Assembly: GCF_013408745.1 (NCBI RefSeq) | Contig: NZ_JACCBJ010000001.1 | Location: 3,038,001-3,102,000, forward strand | Reading direction: 5' to 3' | DNA: 64,000 nt | Origin: Leifsonia soli | GTDB lineage: Bacteria; Actinomycetota; Actinomycetes; Actinomycetales; Microbacteriaceae | Part shown: positions 7,858 to 17,914 of the stretch, piece after piece | How positions within the stretch are numbered: the stretch's first letter is position 1 | Layout: each line of letters starts with the position of its first letter | The notes under the pieces: model-generated | What the model was told of the DNA's origin: nothing | The model's input: only the letters and a program-made list of their open reading frames with translations | Databases searched by the model: none | Program-made: the position numbers and the translations under genes

Positions 7858-8016
7858 GTGTACGGAGCTCTGTGGCGCGTGCTGCCCGGTCCGGTGTGGC
7901 TGCGCATCCTCCTCTTGCTCGTCCTCGTGGCGGTGGTGCTGTTCGCCCTGGTGACCTGGGTGTTCCCCTGGGTGGATTCGCTCCTCGGGCCGCAGGAAGG
8001 TACCGTGGGCCCGTGA
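7858..8016 (+). CDS. Small membrane protein
   Basis: 52 residues from GTG 7858, placed 2 bp after the sortase stop. One long hydrophobic helix (VWLRILLLLVLVAVVLFALV) is followed by TWVFPWVDSLLGPQEG. Its GTGA end overlaps the next start, so it is translationally coupled on both sides. Small proteins of this shape often sit here in Microbacteriaceae. Function unknown; a role beside the sortase is possible. Confidence 0.75.
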   Translation: MYGALWRVLPGPVWLRILLLLVLVAVVLFALVTWVFPWVDSLLGPQEGTVGP

Positions 8017-8651
8017 CCCGCGTACTCGTCATCGACAACTACGACAGCTTCGTCTACACGCTGAACGGCTACCTGCGCGAGCTCGGGGCCGAGACCGACG
8101 TGGTGCGCAATGACGACATCGCCGTGGCCGACCTCCCGGCGAAGCTCGCCGAGTACGACGCGGTGCTCGTCTCACCCGGCCCGGGCAAGCCCGCCGACGC
8201 CGGCGTCTCGATCCCGGTCGTCCAGCAGGCGCTCCTCACCGGTCAGCCGCTGCTCGGCGTGTGCCTCGGGCACCAGGCCATCGCCGAGGCGTTCGGCGGC
8301 GTCGTCACCAACGCCGAAGAACTGATGCACGGCAAGACCTCGCAGGTCAGCCACGACGACAGCGACCTGTTCGACGGCGTCGCCCAGCCGTTCACGGCCA
8401 CCCGGTACCACTCGCTCGCCGTCGTGGACGGGACGCTTCCCGACGACCTGCAGGTGACGGCGCGCACGGCGGGCGGTGTGATCATGGCGCTGCAGCATGT
8501 CGAGGCGCCGATCTACGGCGTCCAGTTCCACCCGGAGTCCGTGCTGACCGAGGGCGGTTACCGGATGCTCGGCAACTGGCTCGAGGTCGCCGGTCTCACG
8601 GGCGCCGCCGAGGCGTCCCGCGCGCTCAACCCGCTGGTGAAGCTGGGCTGA
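8013..8651 (+). CDS. pabA: Glutamine amidotransferase, anthranilate/aminodeoxychorismate synthase component II
   Basis: 212 residues from GTG 8013, overlapping the previous stop by 4 bp. The class I glutaminase is complete: VLVIDNYDSFVYTL at the N-terminus, nucleophile Cys84 in LLGVCLGHQAIAEAFGG, and the His-Glu pair in YGVQFHPESVLTEGG. It releases ammonia from glutamine for chorismate amination, for folate (PabA) or tryptophan (TrpG). Sequence alone cannot separate the two uses. The conserved position next to pknB in Actinobacteria is usually annotated pabA/trpG. Confidence 0.9.
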   Translation: MTRVLVIDNYDSFVYTLNGYLRELGAETDVVRNDDIAVADLPAKLAEYDAVLVSPGPGKPADAGVSIPVVQQALLTGQPLLGVCLGHQAIAEAFGGVVTNAEELMHGKTSQVSHDDSDLFDGVAQPFTATRYHSLAVVDGTLPDDLQVTARTAGGVIMALQHVEAPIYGVQFHPESVLTEGGYRMLGNWLEVAGLTGAAEASRALNPLVKLG

Positions 8652-8676
8652 TCCCCGGCCGGTCGACCGGGTCGGC

Positions 8677-10371
<1,695 letters not shown>

Positions 10372-10449
10372 TGCGAACTCCTTCTCGGTGACGACTCCGG
10401 CTAGTGTAGCGGGGCGATTCTGGGGAACTCCCCGAGCGCTTCGAAGCGA

Positions 10450-12183
10450 CTATTTGTTGCCGGTTCCTCCGGTTCCCCCGGTGGCGCCGCCGCCTCCGGT
10501 GCCGGACGTCGGCGGCGCGGAGACGACTTCGTACGAGGTCGCCGGCGACTGGCTCGACTCCACAGACTCTCCGCAGAAGATCGTGTACGTCAGCTGGTAG
10601 GTGGCCGCCGCGCTCGGCGACCAGACCATCTTGGTGTCGTTGACCGGCGTCTGCGGCTGTCCGTTGATGTAGAGGCGACGGCCGACGAGGTTCTGTCCGG
10701 CGGGGCAGGTGGCCGAGCCGAAGTTCACCGTGATCTGCGAGTTCGGGGTGCCCTGACCGGACGGCGGGGTGGCCGAGACGGTGTCCGTCGGCGTCGGGAT
10801 GGGGGCGACCGGGCCGTACACCTTGACCGAGACCGTCGAGCCCTTGGGCACGGGGCCGGTCGGGTTGACCGAGTAGACCTTGTTGGCCTGGTCGTTGGTG
10901 GTCGCCGCGTTGCCCTGCGAGACGTCGGCGACCATCCCGAGCCCCTGCAGCTTGTCGCGTGCCTGGTCCGCGGTGAGACCCAGGAAGTCGCTCTCGGTGA
11001 TCTGGACCGTGTTGCTGGTCGGCGTCGGAGTCGGCGTCGGGGTCGTCGGCTGGGTCTGCGTCGGGGTGTTCGACGGCGTGTTCGACGGAGCCGGCTTCGG
11101 GGCGACCACCAGTGTGATGATCGTGCCGATCAGCACGAGGGCGAGCAGTGCGATGAGGGCGATCAGCGGCCACGTCCACCGGCTGCGCTTGCGCTCCTCC
11201 ACGGGGGCGGCGGGCTCCTCGTCCACGACCGGCGCGACGGCCGTCGCGGGGAGGACGGTGGTGGCCGCGGTCGGAGCGGCCGGCGGCTGCATGAGGACGG
11301 TCGACGCGTCGGCCAGGGCGGCACCGCCGAGGATGGCGGGCACCGACTGCGCCGCGGCGCGCACGTCCCCGCGGCGGAGCGCCTGCGCGGCCCGGGCCAG
11401 GTGGGCGGCGGAGGCGGGGCGGTCGGCCGGGTTCTTGGCGATGCAGGCGAAGACGAGGTTGCGCACCGGCTCGGCGACGGTCGCCGGAAGCTCCGGCGGC
11501 GCCTCGTTGATCTGCGCCATGGCGATCGCGACCTGCGACTCGCCCGTGAACGGCCGGCGGCCGGCCAGGCACTCGTAGGCGACGATGCCGAGGGAGTAGA
11601 TGTCGGTCGTCGGGGAGGCCGGGTGACCGGACGCCTGCTCCGGCGAGAGGTACTGCACGGTGCCCATGACCTGGCCGGTGGCGGTGAGCGGCACCTGGTC
11701 GGCGATGCGCGCGATGCCGAAGTCGGTGATCTTGACGCGGCCATCGGGCGTGATCAGGAGGTTGCCCGGCTTGATGTCGCGGTGCACCAGGCCGGCGGCG
11801 TGGGCCGCGTGCAGCGCTGCCGCGGTCTGCGCGACGATGTCGAGCGTCCGGTCGGTGCTGAGGACGTGCTCCCGCTCCAGGATGCTCGAGAGCGCCTCGC
11901 CGGGGACGAGCTCCATCACGAGGAAGGCGCTGCCCTCCTCCTCGCCGTAGTCGTAGACGTTGGCGATGCCCTCGTGGTTGACGAGCGCGGCGTGGCGGGC
12001 CTCCGCGCGGAAGCGCTCGAGGAAGCCAGGGTCGCCGAGGTACTCGTCCTTCAGGATCTTGATGGCGACGGTCCGGCCGATGACGAGGTCGGTGGCCTGC
12101 CACACCTCGCCCATCCCGCCGATCGCGATCCGCGACTGCAGCTCGTAACGTCCCCCGAAGGTGAGCCCTGCTGTGGGTCTCAT
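10450..12183 (-). CDS. pknA: Ser/Thr protein kinase PknA-type with extracellular PASTA and Ser/Thr-rich region
   Basis: 577 residues. Kinase domain about 12-275, with Lys42, Asp136 in HRDIKPGN and DFG 154-156. A membrane helix lies near 350-375. Outside is a Thr/Pro-rich spacer (TPTQTQPTTPTPTPTPT), one clear PASTA domain, a second Pro-rich linker and a C-terminal domain ending in a glycine-rich tail. Mycobacterial PknA lacks PASTA domains, so this form is longer. Position identifies it as the PknA partner of PknB. Its ATG overlaps the pbpA stop by 4 bp. Confidence 0.93.
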   Translation of the reverse strand: MRPTAGLTFGGRYELQSRIAIGGMGEVWQATDLVIGRTVAIKILKDEYLGDPGFLERFRAEARHAALVNHEGIANVYDYGEEEGSAFLVMELVPGEALSSILEREHVLSTDRTLDIVAQTAAALHAAHAAGLVHRDIKPGNLLITPDGRVKITDFGIARIADQVPLTATGQVMGTVQYLSPEQASGHPASPTTDIYSLGIVAYECLAGRRPFTGESQVAIAMAQINEAPPELPATVAEPVRNLVFACIAKNPADRPASAAHLARAAQALRRGDVRAAAQSVPAILGGAALADASTVLMQPPAAPTAATTVLPATAVAPVVDEEPAAPVEERKRSRWTWPLIALIALLALVLIGTIITLVVAPKPAPSNTPSNTPTQTQPTTPTPTPTPTSNTVQITESDFLGLTADQARDKLQGLGMVADVSQGNAATTNDQANKVYSVNPTGPVPKGSTVSVKVYGPVAPIPTPTDTVSATPPSGQGTPNSQITVNFGSATCPAGQNLVGRRLYINGQPQTPVNDTKMVWSPSAAATYQLTYTIFCGESVESSQSPATSYEVVSAPPTSGTGGGGATGGTGGTGNK

Positions 12184-13634
12184 TTATTCAGCACCGCCTC
12201 TAGTACTTTCCTCGCGATCGGAGCGGCGATGGAGTTACCCGTGCCGCTCTGACCCTTTCCACCGCCATTTTCGACAACTACAGCCACAGCGAACTCCGGG
12301 TCGTTCGCCGGCGCGAATCCGGTGAACCAGAGCGAGTAGGGATCGTTGTCCCCGTTCTGTGCCGTACCCGTCTTACCGCCGACCTGAACCCCACCTATTC
12401 TTGCATTGCCCGCCACGCCGTGATCGACGCCGTCGACCATCATCTGCTTGATGGTGTCGGCGTTCTGCCGGCTCAGCGGACGCGAGAACTCCTTGGGCTG
12501 GAAGCTCTCCAGCGTCTGCAGATCCGGAGACCGGATGGAGTCGACCAGGTTCGGGGTCATGAGCGTGCCGCCGTTGGCGATCGCCGCGGAGACCATCGCC
12601 ATCTGGAGCGGCGTCGCCCGGTCGTCCTTCTGCCCGAAGGAGCCCAGCGCGCGCTCGGCCGCGACGGGGTAGAGCGGGTACACGCTCTTTTCGACCGGGA
12701 TGGGGATGTCGAACGACTGATTGAACCCGAACTTGTCCGCCTGGGCCTTGATGACCTCCGGCTTCAGCTGCATCCCGAGCTCGGCGAACGGGATGTTGCA
12801 CGACAGGATCTGGGCCGTCGCGATCGACACGGTCGCGCCGGGGCCGCAGGTCGTCAGCGAGTCGTTCTTGACGATCGTGGGCGACTCGGGGAGCTGGAGG
12901 GAGGCCGGGTTGGGGAGCTGGCTGTCCTTCGTGTACTGACCGGTGCCGAAGGCGGAGGCGCTCATGACCGGCTTGAACGTCGACCCGGGCGGATTGAGGT
13001 CACCGCCGATGGTCCGGTTGATGAGCGGGTCGCCGGGAGCGGCGAGAAGCTGGTCGTAGGTCGACTGGACCGCTTCGCCGTCATGCGACGCGAGGGTGTT
13101 CGGATCGTAGGTGGGCTTGGAGACCATCGCCAGGATCTTGCCGGTCTTGGGCTGCAGCAGCACGACGGCGCCCTGGTAGTCGCCGAGCGCATCCCACGCC
13201 GCCTGCTGCGCGACGGGGTCGATCGTCGTCTCAACGGTCGCGCCCTGCGGGTTCTTCCCGGTCAGTATGGCGTTCACGCGCTCGAAGAACTGGGCGTTCG
13301 ACGAGCCGCTCAACTTGGAGTCGAGGGCGCCCTCCAGGCCGGTCGGCTCGCCGTTGATCGGGAAGAAGCCGGTGACGGCGGAGTACAGCGGACCGTTGCT
13401 GTAGACGCGCTGCCACTTGTAGACGTCGTTCGACGGCACGGACTGCGCGATCGGCTGCCCGGCGACGAGGATGGCGCCGCGCTGCGCAGAGTAGCTGTCG
13501 TTCCTGGCGCGGGTGTTGCGCGCGTCGGCGCTCAGAGCATCCGTCTGGATCGCCTGGATGATCGAGGTCGACACCAGCAGCGCCAGGAACATCGCCAGCA
13601 CGATCGTGCTGACGCGCTTGATCTCGCGATTCAT
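12180..13634 (-). CDS. pbpA: Class B penicillin-binding protein PbpA
   Basis: 484 residues with one N-terminal membrane helix (about 7-30), a dimerisation region and a transpeptidase domain. All three active-site motifs are present: STFK (218-221, nucleophile Ser), SCN (278-280) and KTG (421-423, in GGKTGTAQNG). It cross-links peptidoglycan outside the membrane, working with the SEDS glycosyltransferase encoded just upstream. The gap to rodA is 1 bp, so the two are made together. Confidence 0.96.
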   Translation of the reverse strand: MNREIKRVSTIVLAMFLALLVSTSIIQAIQTDALSADARNTRARNDSYSAQRGAILVAGQPIAQSVPSNDVYKWQRVYSNGPLYSAVTGFFPINGEPTGLEGALDSKLSGSSNAQFFERVNAILTGKNPQGATVETTIDPVAQQAAWDALGDYQGAVVLLQPKTGKILAMVSKPTYDPNTLASHDGEAVQSTYDQLLAAPGDPLINRTIGGDLNPPGSTFKPVMSASAFGTGQYTKDSQLPNPASLQLPESPTIVKNDSLTTCGPGATVSIATAQILSCNIPFAELGMQLKPEVIKAQADKFGFNQSFDIPIPVEKSVYPLYPVAAERALGSFGQKDDRATPLQMAMVSAAIANGGTLMTPNLVDSIRSPDLQTLESFQPKEFSRPLSRQNADTIKQMMVDGVDHGVAGNARIGGVQVGGKTGTAQNGDNDPYSLWFTGFAPANDPEFAVAVVVENGGGKGQSGTGNSIAAPIARKVLEAVLNK

Positions 13635-13635
13635 C

Positions 13636-15045
13636 TCAGCTCACCACCAGCCGGGGTTGATTGCGGACGGTGTCGGACAGCCGCAGCAGCAGCGCCACGA
13701 TGATCCAGTTGGCGACGAGGGACGAGCCGCCGGCCGCGAGGAAGGGGGTCGTGAGTCCCGTCAGCGGGATGACGCGGGTCACGCCGCCGATGACGATGAA
13801 GCATTGCAGCGCCACCGTGAACGACAGGCCGACGGCGAGCAGCTTGCCGAAGTCGTCCGCGCCGGCGAAGCCGATGCGGAGGCCGCGCGCCACGAAGACC
13901 AGGTAGAGCGCGAAGATCGCGAACAGACCGGCCAGACCGAGCTCCTCGCCCAGGCTGGCGATGATGTAGTCGCTCTGCGAGATGGGGGTGATCCACGGCT
14001 GGCCCTGCCCGAGACCGGTGCCGATGAGGCCGCCGTGCGCCAGGCCGAACAGACCCTGCACCAGCTGGTAGCTCCCGCCGAGCTCGGCGTCGTACCGGCC
14101 GGACGAGAACGGCGTCAGCCAGTTCGCGAACCGGTCGTGCACGTACGGCAGCACCTGGCTGGCGATGACGGCGCCGCCGACGACCAGCAGGAGGCCGAGG
14201 ATGACCCAGCTGATGCGGGCCGTCGCCACGTACAGCATGACGAGGAACAGGCCGAAGATCAGGAGGCCAGTCCCGAGGTCGCGCTGGAAGACGATGACGG
14301 CCATCGACATGAGCCAGACGATGAGGATCGGGCCGAGGTCCCTGGCGCGCGGGAACCGCATCCCGAGGAACTTCTTGCCCACCATGGAGAGCGAGTCGCG
14401 GGCCTGGACCAGGTACCCGGCGAAGAAGATCGCGAGGCAGATCTTGGCGATCTCACCGGGCTGGAAGCTGAACGGGCCGATGCCGATCCACACCCGGGCG
14501 CCGTTGATCTCGCGCCCGATGCCCGGAAGCATCGGCAGCAGCAGGAGCACCAGCGCGGCGAATCCGAAGAGGTAGGTGTAGCGCTGCAGGATGCGGTGGT
14601 TGCGGAGGAGGATCACCACGAGGATCGCGCAGATGATCGCGATGGCGCTCCAGGCGATCTGCTTGACGCCCGCGCTGTCCCATCCGGCGTCCTTGTAGTG
14701 GATGTCGATGCGGTAGATCTCCGCGATGCCGATGCCCGTGAGGAGGGTCGCGATGGGGAGGAGGAACGGGTCGGCCTGCGGAGCGACGAACCGGAGCGCG
14801 ATGTGCATGCCGAGCACGAGCGCGGAGAGCCCGGCGCCGAGGTAGACCAGCGTGAGGTCGACGTGCCCGAGCGCACCCAGCTGCACCAGCACGACGGCGG
14901 CCGCGTTGATGGCGCAGGCGATGAGGAGGAGGACCAGCTCGCGGTTGCGGAGCTTCGCGGGCAGGCGCAGCCGCTTCACCGGCCCGGTGGCGTTCCGGGT
15001 CGGGGTCGCCTGCTCGCGCGCGGCCGTATTACTCTCGGCCGGCAT
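13636..15045 (-). CDS. rodA: SEDS family peptidoglycan polymerase RodA/FtsW
   Basis: 469 residues with about ten or more membrane segments. The family motif is seen in VFQRDLGTGLLIFGLFLVMLYV, which carries the conserved acidic residue, and in the loop PFSSGRYDAELGGSYQLVQGLFGLAHGGLIGTGLGQG. SEDS proteins polymerise lipid II. In Mycobacterium the equivalent gene in this operon is rodA, hence the symbol; FtsW activity cannot be excluded. It overlaps pstP by 17 bp. Confidence 0.95.
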   Translation of the reverse strand: MPAESNTAAREQATPTRNATGPVKRLRLPAKLRNRELVLLLIACAINAAAVVLVQLGALGHVDLTLVYLGAGLSALVLGMHIALRFVAPQADPFLLPIATLLTGIGIAEIYRIDIHYKDAGWDSAGVKQIAWSAIAIICAILVVILLRNHRILQRYTYLFGFAALVLLLLPMLPGIGREINGARVWIGIGPFSFQPGEIAKICLAIFFAGYLVQARDSLSMVGKKFLGMRFPRARDLGPILIVWLMSMAVIVFQRDLGTGLLIFGLFLVMLYVATARISWVILGLLLVVGGAVIASQVLPYVHDRFANWLTPFSSGRYDAELGGSYQLVQGLFGLAHGGLIGTGLGQGQPWITPISQSDYIIASLGEELGLAGLFAIFALYLVFVARGLRIGFAGADDFGKLLAVGLSFTVALQCFIVIGGVTRVIPLTGLTTPFLAAGGSSLVANWIIVALLLRLSDTVRNQPRLVVS

Positions 15046-16279
15046 CGCTCAGCTGCTCCACGATCGTCTTGGCCGCCGGAAGGTCGTCGGCGTTGATGGT
15101 CTGCTCGACCTGCTGCTTGTCGTACGCGGGGAGGTCGTCCACCTTCACGTCGGACTCCTCGTACAGGTGCGACAGGCTGATCGGCCCGATGCCCTGCTGG
15201 ACGCCCTGGTAGATCGCCACATGGCGGCTCGGCGACATTCCCACGTAGTAGCGGGACTGCGTCCACTCGTAGCCGAAGACGATGGCGAGGACGATGGCGA
15301 CGACCAGCAGGATGAGGCCGATCATCCAGGTCAGTCTGCGGCGGCGGACGCGGCGCGCGTCCTCCTCGATGAGCTCGTCGAGGTAGTCCTCGGACTGCGG
15401 CTCGAAATGGGTGGGGCCGGTGGCGGGCCGGATGGGGTGCAGCCGCAGCCCGGGCAGGCGCGCCGCGCGGGTGGTCGGCTTCGGCTCGGAGCCGAACTGC
15501 AGCGGCGCCGCGGCGGATCCGACCGTGACCGGCTCCTTGAGCACCTCGCCTGGTGCAGTGTCTGCGATGTCGACGATGACCACCGTCACGTTGTCGGGGG
15601 CGCCGGCGTCCAGGCTGTGCTTGAGGAGGCGGTCGGCCACCTGCTTCGGGCCTTCTTTGGAGGCGAGGGCCGCCAGCATGTCGTCGTGCTTCACCACCCC
15701 GCTGAGGCCGTCGGAGCAGATCAGCCAGCGGTCGCCCGGGCGCGTGTCGAGCGTCCAGGTGTCGATCTCGGGGGATGCGTCCACGTCGCCGAGCACGCGC
15801 ATCAGCACCGAGCGGCGAGGGTGGACCATCGCCTCCTCCTCCGTGATGCGGCCGCTGTCGACCAGGCGCTGCACGAACGTGTGGTCGGTGGTGACCTGCT
15901 TCAGCTCGCCGTCGCGGAACAGGTAGATGCGGGAGTCGCCGATGTGCGCGAACGCGATCTGGTCGCCGACGCGGACCATCGCGCTCACAGTGGTGCCCAT
16001 CCCGGTCAGCTCGGGATGCTCGAACACGGTCTCGGCGAGGAGCGAGTTGGCGGCGATCAGCGCCGACTGCAGGGCGAACTCCGCCTCGGCCGGCGAGGCG
16101 TACTCGCGGTCGGCCTCGCGGATGCGCGTGACCGCGATGGCCGAGGCGACGTCGCCTCCGGCGTGACCGCCCATGCCGTCGGCGACGACGAACAGGTCCC
16201 GGCCGGCATAGCCCGAGTCCTGGTTGTTCGAGCGGATCTTCCCGACGTGGGAGAGGGCCGCCGCCTTGTTCGCCGCCAC
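15029..16279 (-). CDS. pstP: PP2C-family Ser/Thr phosphatase PstP
   Basis: 416 residues from GTG 16279. The N-terminal PP2C domain (about 1-235) shows SHVGKIRSNNQDSG, DGMGGHAGGDVAS, the metal-binding SDGLSG and GAPDNVTVVIVD. A linker and a membrane helix (LTWMIGLILLVVAIVLAIVFGY) follow, then an extracellular part of about 80 residues. It removes phosphates placed by PknA and PknB. The gap to fhaB is 4 bp. Confidence 0.96.
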   Translation of the reverse strand: MAANKAAALSHVGKIRSNNQDSGYAGRDLFVVADGMGGHAGGDVASAIAVTRIREADREYASPAEAEFALQSALIAANSLLAETVFEHPELTGMGTTVSAMVRVGDQIAFAHIGDSRIYLFRDGELKQVTTDHTFVQRLVDSGRITEEEAMVHPRRSVLMRVLGDVDASPEIDTWTLDTRPGDRWLICSDGLSGVVKHDDMLAALASKEGPKQVADRLLKHSLDAGAPDNVTVVIVDIADTAPGEVLKEPVTVGSAAAPLQFGSEPKPTTRAARLPGLRLHPIRPATGPTHFEPQSEDYLDELIEEDARRVRRRRLTWMIGLILLVVAIVLAIVFGYEWTQSRYYVGMSPSRHVAIYQGVQQGIGPISLSHLYEESDVKVDDLPAYDKQQVEQTINADDLPAAKTIVEQLSDAGRE

Positions 16280-16283
16280 CCGT

Positions 16284-16871
16284 CTACCGCCGCAGCTCGA
16301 ACGTGGTCGTGCCGATCTTGATCGGCGTGTCGAGCGGGACCTGGGTCGGGACGGTCACCCGGCGGCCGTCGAGGAACGTGCCGTTGGTGGAGTCGAGATC
16401 CTGGATCATCCACTCGTCGTTCCAGAGGAGCAGGCGGGCGTGGTGGGTGGAGGTGTAGTCGTCGCGGATGACGAGGTTCGACTCGCCGGAGCGGCCGATG
16501 GTGATGGGATCGCGGCCGAGCGGGAGCTCGGTGCCGGCGCGGGGTCCGGACGTGATGACGAGCCGGCGCGCGCTCTGCACGCTCGCGTTGGTGTGCCCGC
16601 CAGCGCGGTTGGCTCCGGACGGCAGCGACGACACGGGCGCGGACTTCATCACGGGCTCGGTGACGCCGGCGGCCGCGGCGGCCGGCGCGCTCGCCGCGGC
16701 TGCCGCGGGGAACGGGGATGCGGCCGCCGGCTGCGACGACTCCGGGAGCTTGCGGACCCGCTGGCCGAACATGTCGCTGCGCAGGGCGTAGACGATGCCG
16801 AAGACGAACAGCCAGAGAACCAGCAGGAAGCCGAACCGCAGCACCAGCAGGGTCAGCTCGCTGGGGTTCAC
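16284..16871 (-). CDS. fhaB: FHA-domain protein FhaB (FipA)
   Basis: 195 residues from GTG 16871, whose GTGA overlaps the fhaA stop. An N-terminal membrane helix (LVLRFGFLLVLWLFVFGIVYAL) is followed by an Ala/Pro-rich linker. The C-terminal FHA domain has GRDPITIGRSGESNLVI, the phosphothreonine-contact STHHARLLL, and DLDSTNGTFLDG. It binds phosphorylated partners of the kinases; in mycobacteria the homologue links FtsZ and FtsQ under stress. Confidence 0.94.
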   Translation of the reverse strand: MNPSELTLLVLRFGFLLVLWLFVFGIVYALRSDMFGQRVRKLPESSQPAAASPFPAAAAASAPAAAAAGVTEPVMKSAPVSSLPSGANRAGGHTNASVQSARRLVITSGPRAGTELPLGRDPITIGRSGESNLVIRDDYTSTHHARLLLWNDEWMIQDLDSTNGTFLDGRRVTVPTQVPLDTPIKIGTTTFELRR

Positions 16872-17605
16872 GAGGGGCTCCAGAAGTTGCCAACATCGTG
16901 CCGCCGGGTGGTGTCGTCCGCACGGCCGCGGGCTGCGGGCGCCGCCTGGGGGAGCACGCGGAACACGATGCGGGTGCGGCCGAGGGTCACGACCGACTCC
17001 GGCTCCAGGATCGCCTTGCGGAGCGGCTCGCCGTTCAGCTTGGTGCCGTTGGTCGATCCGAGGTCCTCGACCTGCGCGCGGTGTCCGTCCCAGGTGATCA
17101 TCACGTGACGGCGGGAGATTCCGGTGTCGTCGACGGTGATGTCGGCGTCCGCGCCGCGACCGACCACGGTGCGGGAGTGCGTGAGCGGGTAGTGCGTTCC
17201 GTTGATGTCGAGCACCGGGGTCCAGGCGACATCGCCCTTCACGTTCTCGGACTCGACCTGGAGCATCCCGACGGAGAGTTCTGGATCCTCGGCGAGGTCG
17301 ATCGAGATGCCGCCGGCGAACGCGTAGTGCTGGCTCGCGGCGTGCTTCTGCACGAAGTCGATGAGCTCGTCGGTGAGGGCGGCGCCCATCGACCGCATCC
17401 GCGCGTAGTCGGCCGTCGACATCCGCAGGACGAAGCTGTTCGGGGCCAGCACGCGGTCGCGCGCGACCACGGCGGCCTTCGTGTCGAGTTCCTTGCGGAG
17501 CGCGCTGGTGAGCTCGACCGGCTGCAGCCCGGAGCGGAAGGTCTTCGCGAACGCGCCGTTGACGGCGCGCTCGAGCCCCCGCTCGAAGTTGTCCAGAATG
17601 CCCAC
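16868..17605 (-). CDS. fhaA: DUF3662/FHA-domain protein FhaA
   Basis: 245 residues from GTG 17605. The N-terminal DUF3662 domain begins MGILDNFERGLERAVNGAFAK. The C-terminal FHA domain (about 140-225) carries RTVVGRGADADITV, GISRRHVMI and DLGSTNGTKLNG. In mycobacteria FhaA binds the phosphorylated pseudokinase domain of MviN and so restrains lipid II flipping. First gene of the seven-gene operon. A TAACAT hexamer on the minus strand at 17638-17643 is a possible -10. Confidence 0.95.
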   Translation of the reverse strand: MGILDNFERGLERAVNGAFAKTFRSGLQPVELTSALRKELDTKAAVVARDRVLAPNSFVLRMSTADYARMRSMGAALTDELIDFVQKHAASQHYAFAGGISIDLAEDPELSVGMLQVESENVKGDVAWTPVLDINGTHYPLTHSRTVVGRGADADITVDDTGISRRHVMITWDGHRAQVEDLGSTNGTKLNGEPLRKAILEPESVVTLGRTRIVFRVLPQAAPAARGRADDTTRRHDVGNFWSPS

Positions 17606-17758
17606 AGTCTCCCGCTTCCGGCTCGATGACTACATGCATGTTAGTCGGAACCCTGGAAAAGGGACTGGCTATCCGGTGAAGATCCGCCCTGCGGAGGACG
17701 TGTGGAGCACGCGCGGATTCGTGAAGGATCGCGGCATCGTGTTAGAGTTCCTGGGTTC

Positions 17759-17842
17759 GCGCGAGTGGCGGAATTGGCAGACGCGCTGGCTTCAGGTGCC
17801 AGTGCCCGCAAGGGCGTGGGGGTTCAAGTCCCCCCTCGCGCA
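17759..17842 (+). tRNA. tRNA-Leu (CAG)
   Basis: 84 nt with a long variable arm. Acceptor GCGCGAG (17759-17765) pairs with CTCGCGC (17835-17841). The anticodon stem CTGGC/GCCAG holds loop TTCAGGT, anticodon CAG. CCA is not encoded. TAGAGT at 17743-17748 is a plausible -10 box. Confidence 0.96.
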
Positions 17843-17850
17843 CGGACGAG

Positions 17851-17885
17851 AAAGGGCCGGATCGAGACATCGATCCGGCCCTTTC
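17851..17885 (+). terminator. Terminator of tRNA-Leu
   Basis: AAAGGGCCGGATCG (17851-17864) and CGATCCGGCCCTTT (17871-17884) form a perfect 14-bp stem with loop AGACAT. It can also stop the convergent tetR transcript. Confidence 0.85.
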
Positions 17886-17914
17886 CGCATCGCTGGAGGA
17901 CTGCCGAGAACCCG

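Noticed and set aside
11016..11100. Short repeated GTCGG units as a CRISPR or satellite
   Set aside because: They encode the Thr/Pro-rich spacer of the PknA-type kinase and lack spacers.
13513..15096. A 527-codon plus-strand frame opposite rodA/pbpA
   Set aside because: Asp/Glu/Arg-rich composition typical of an antisense shadow; rodA has the family motifs.
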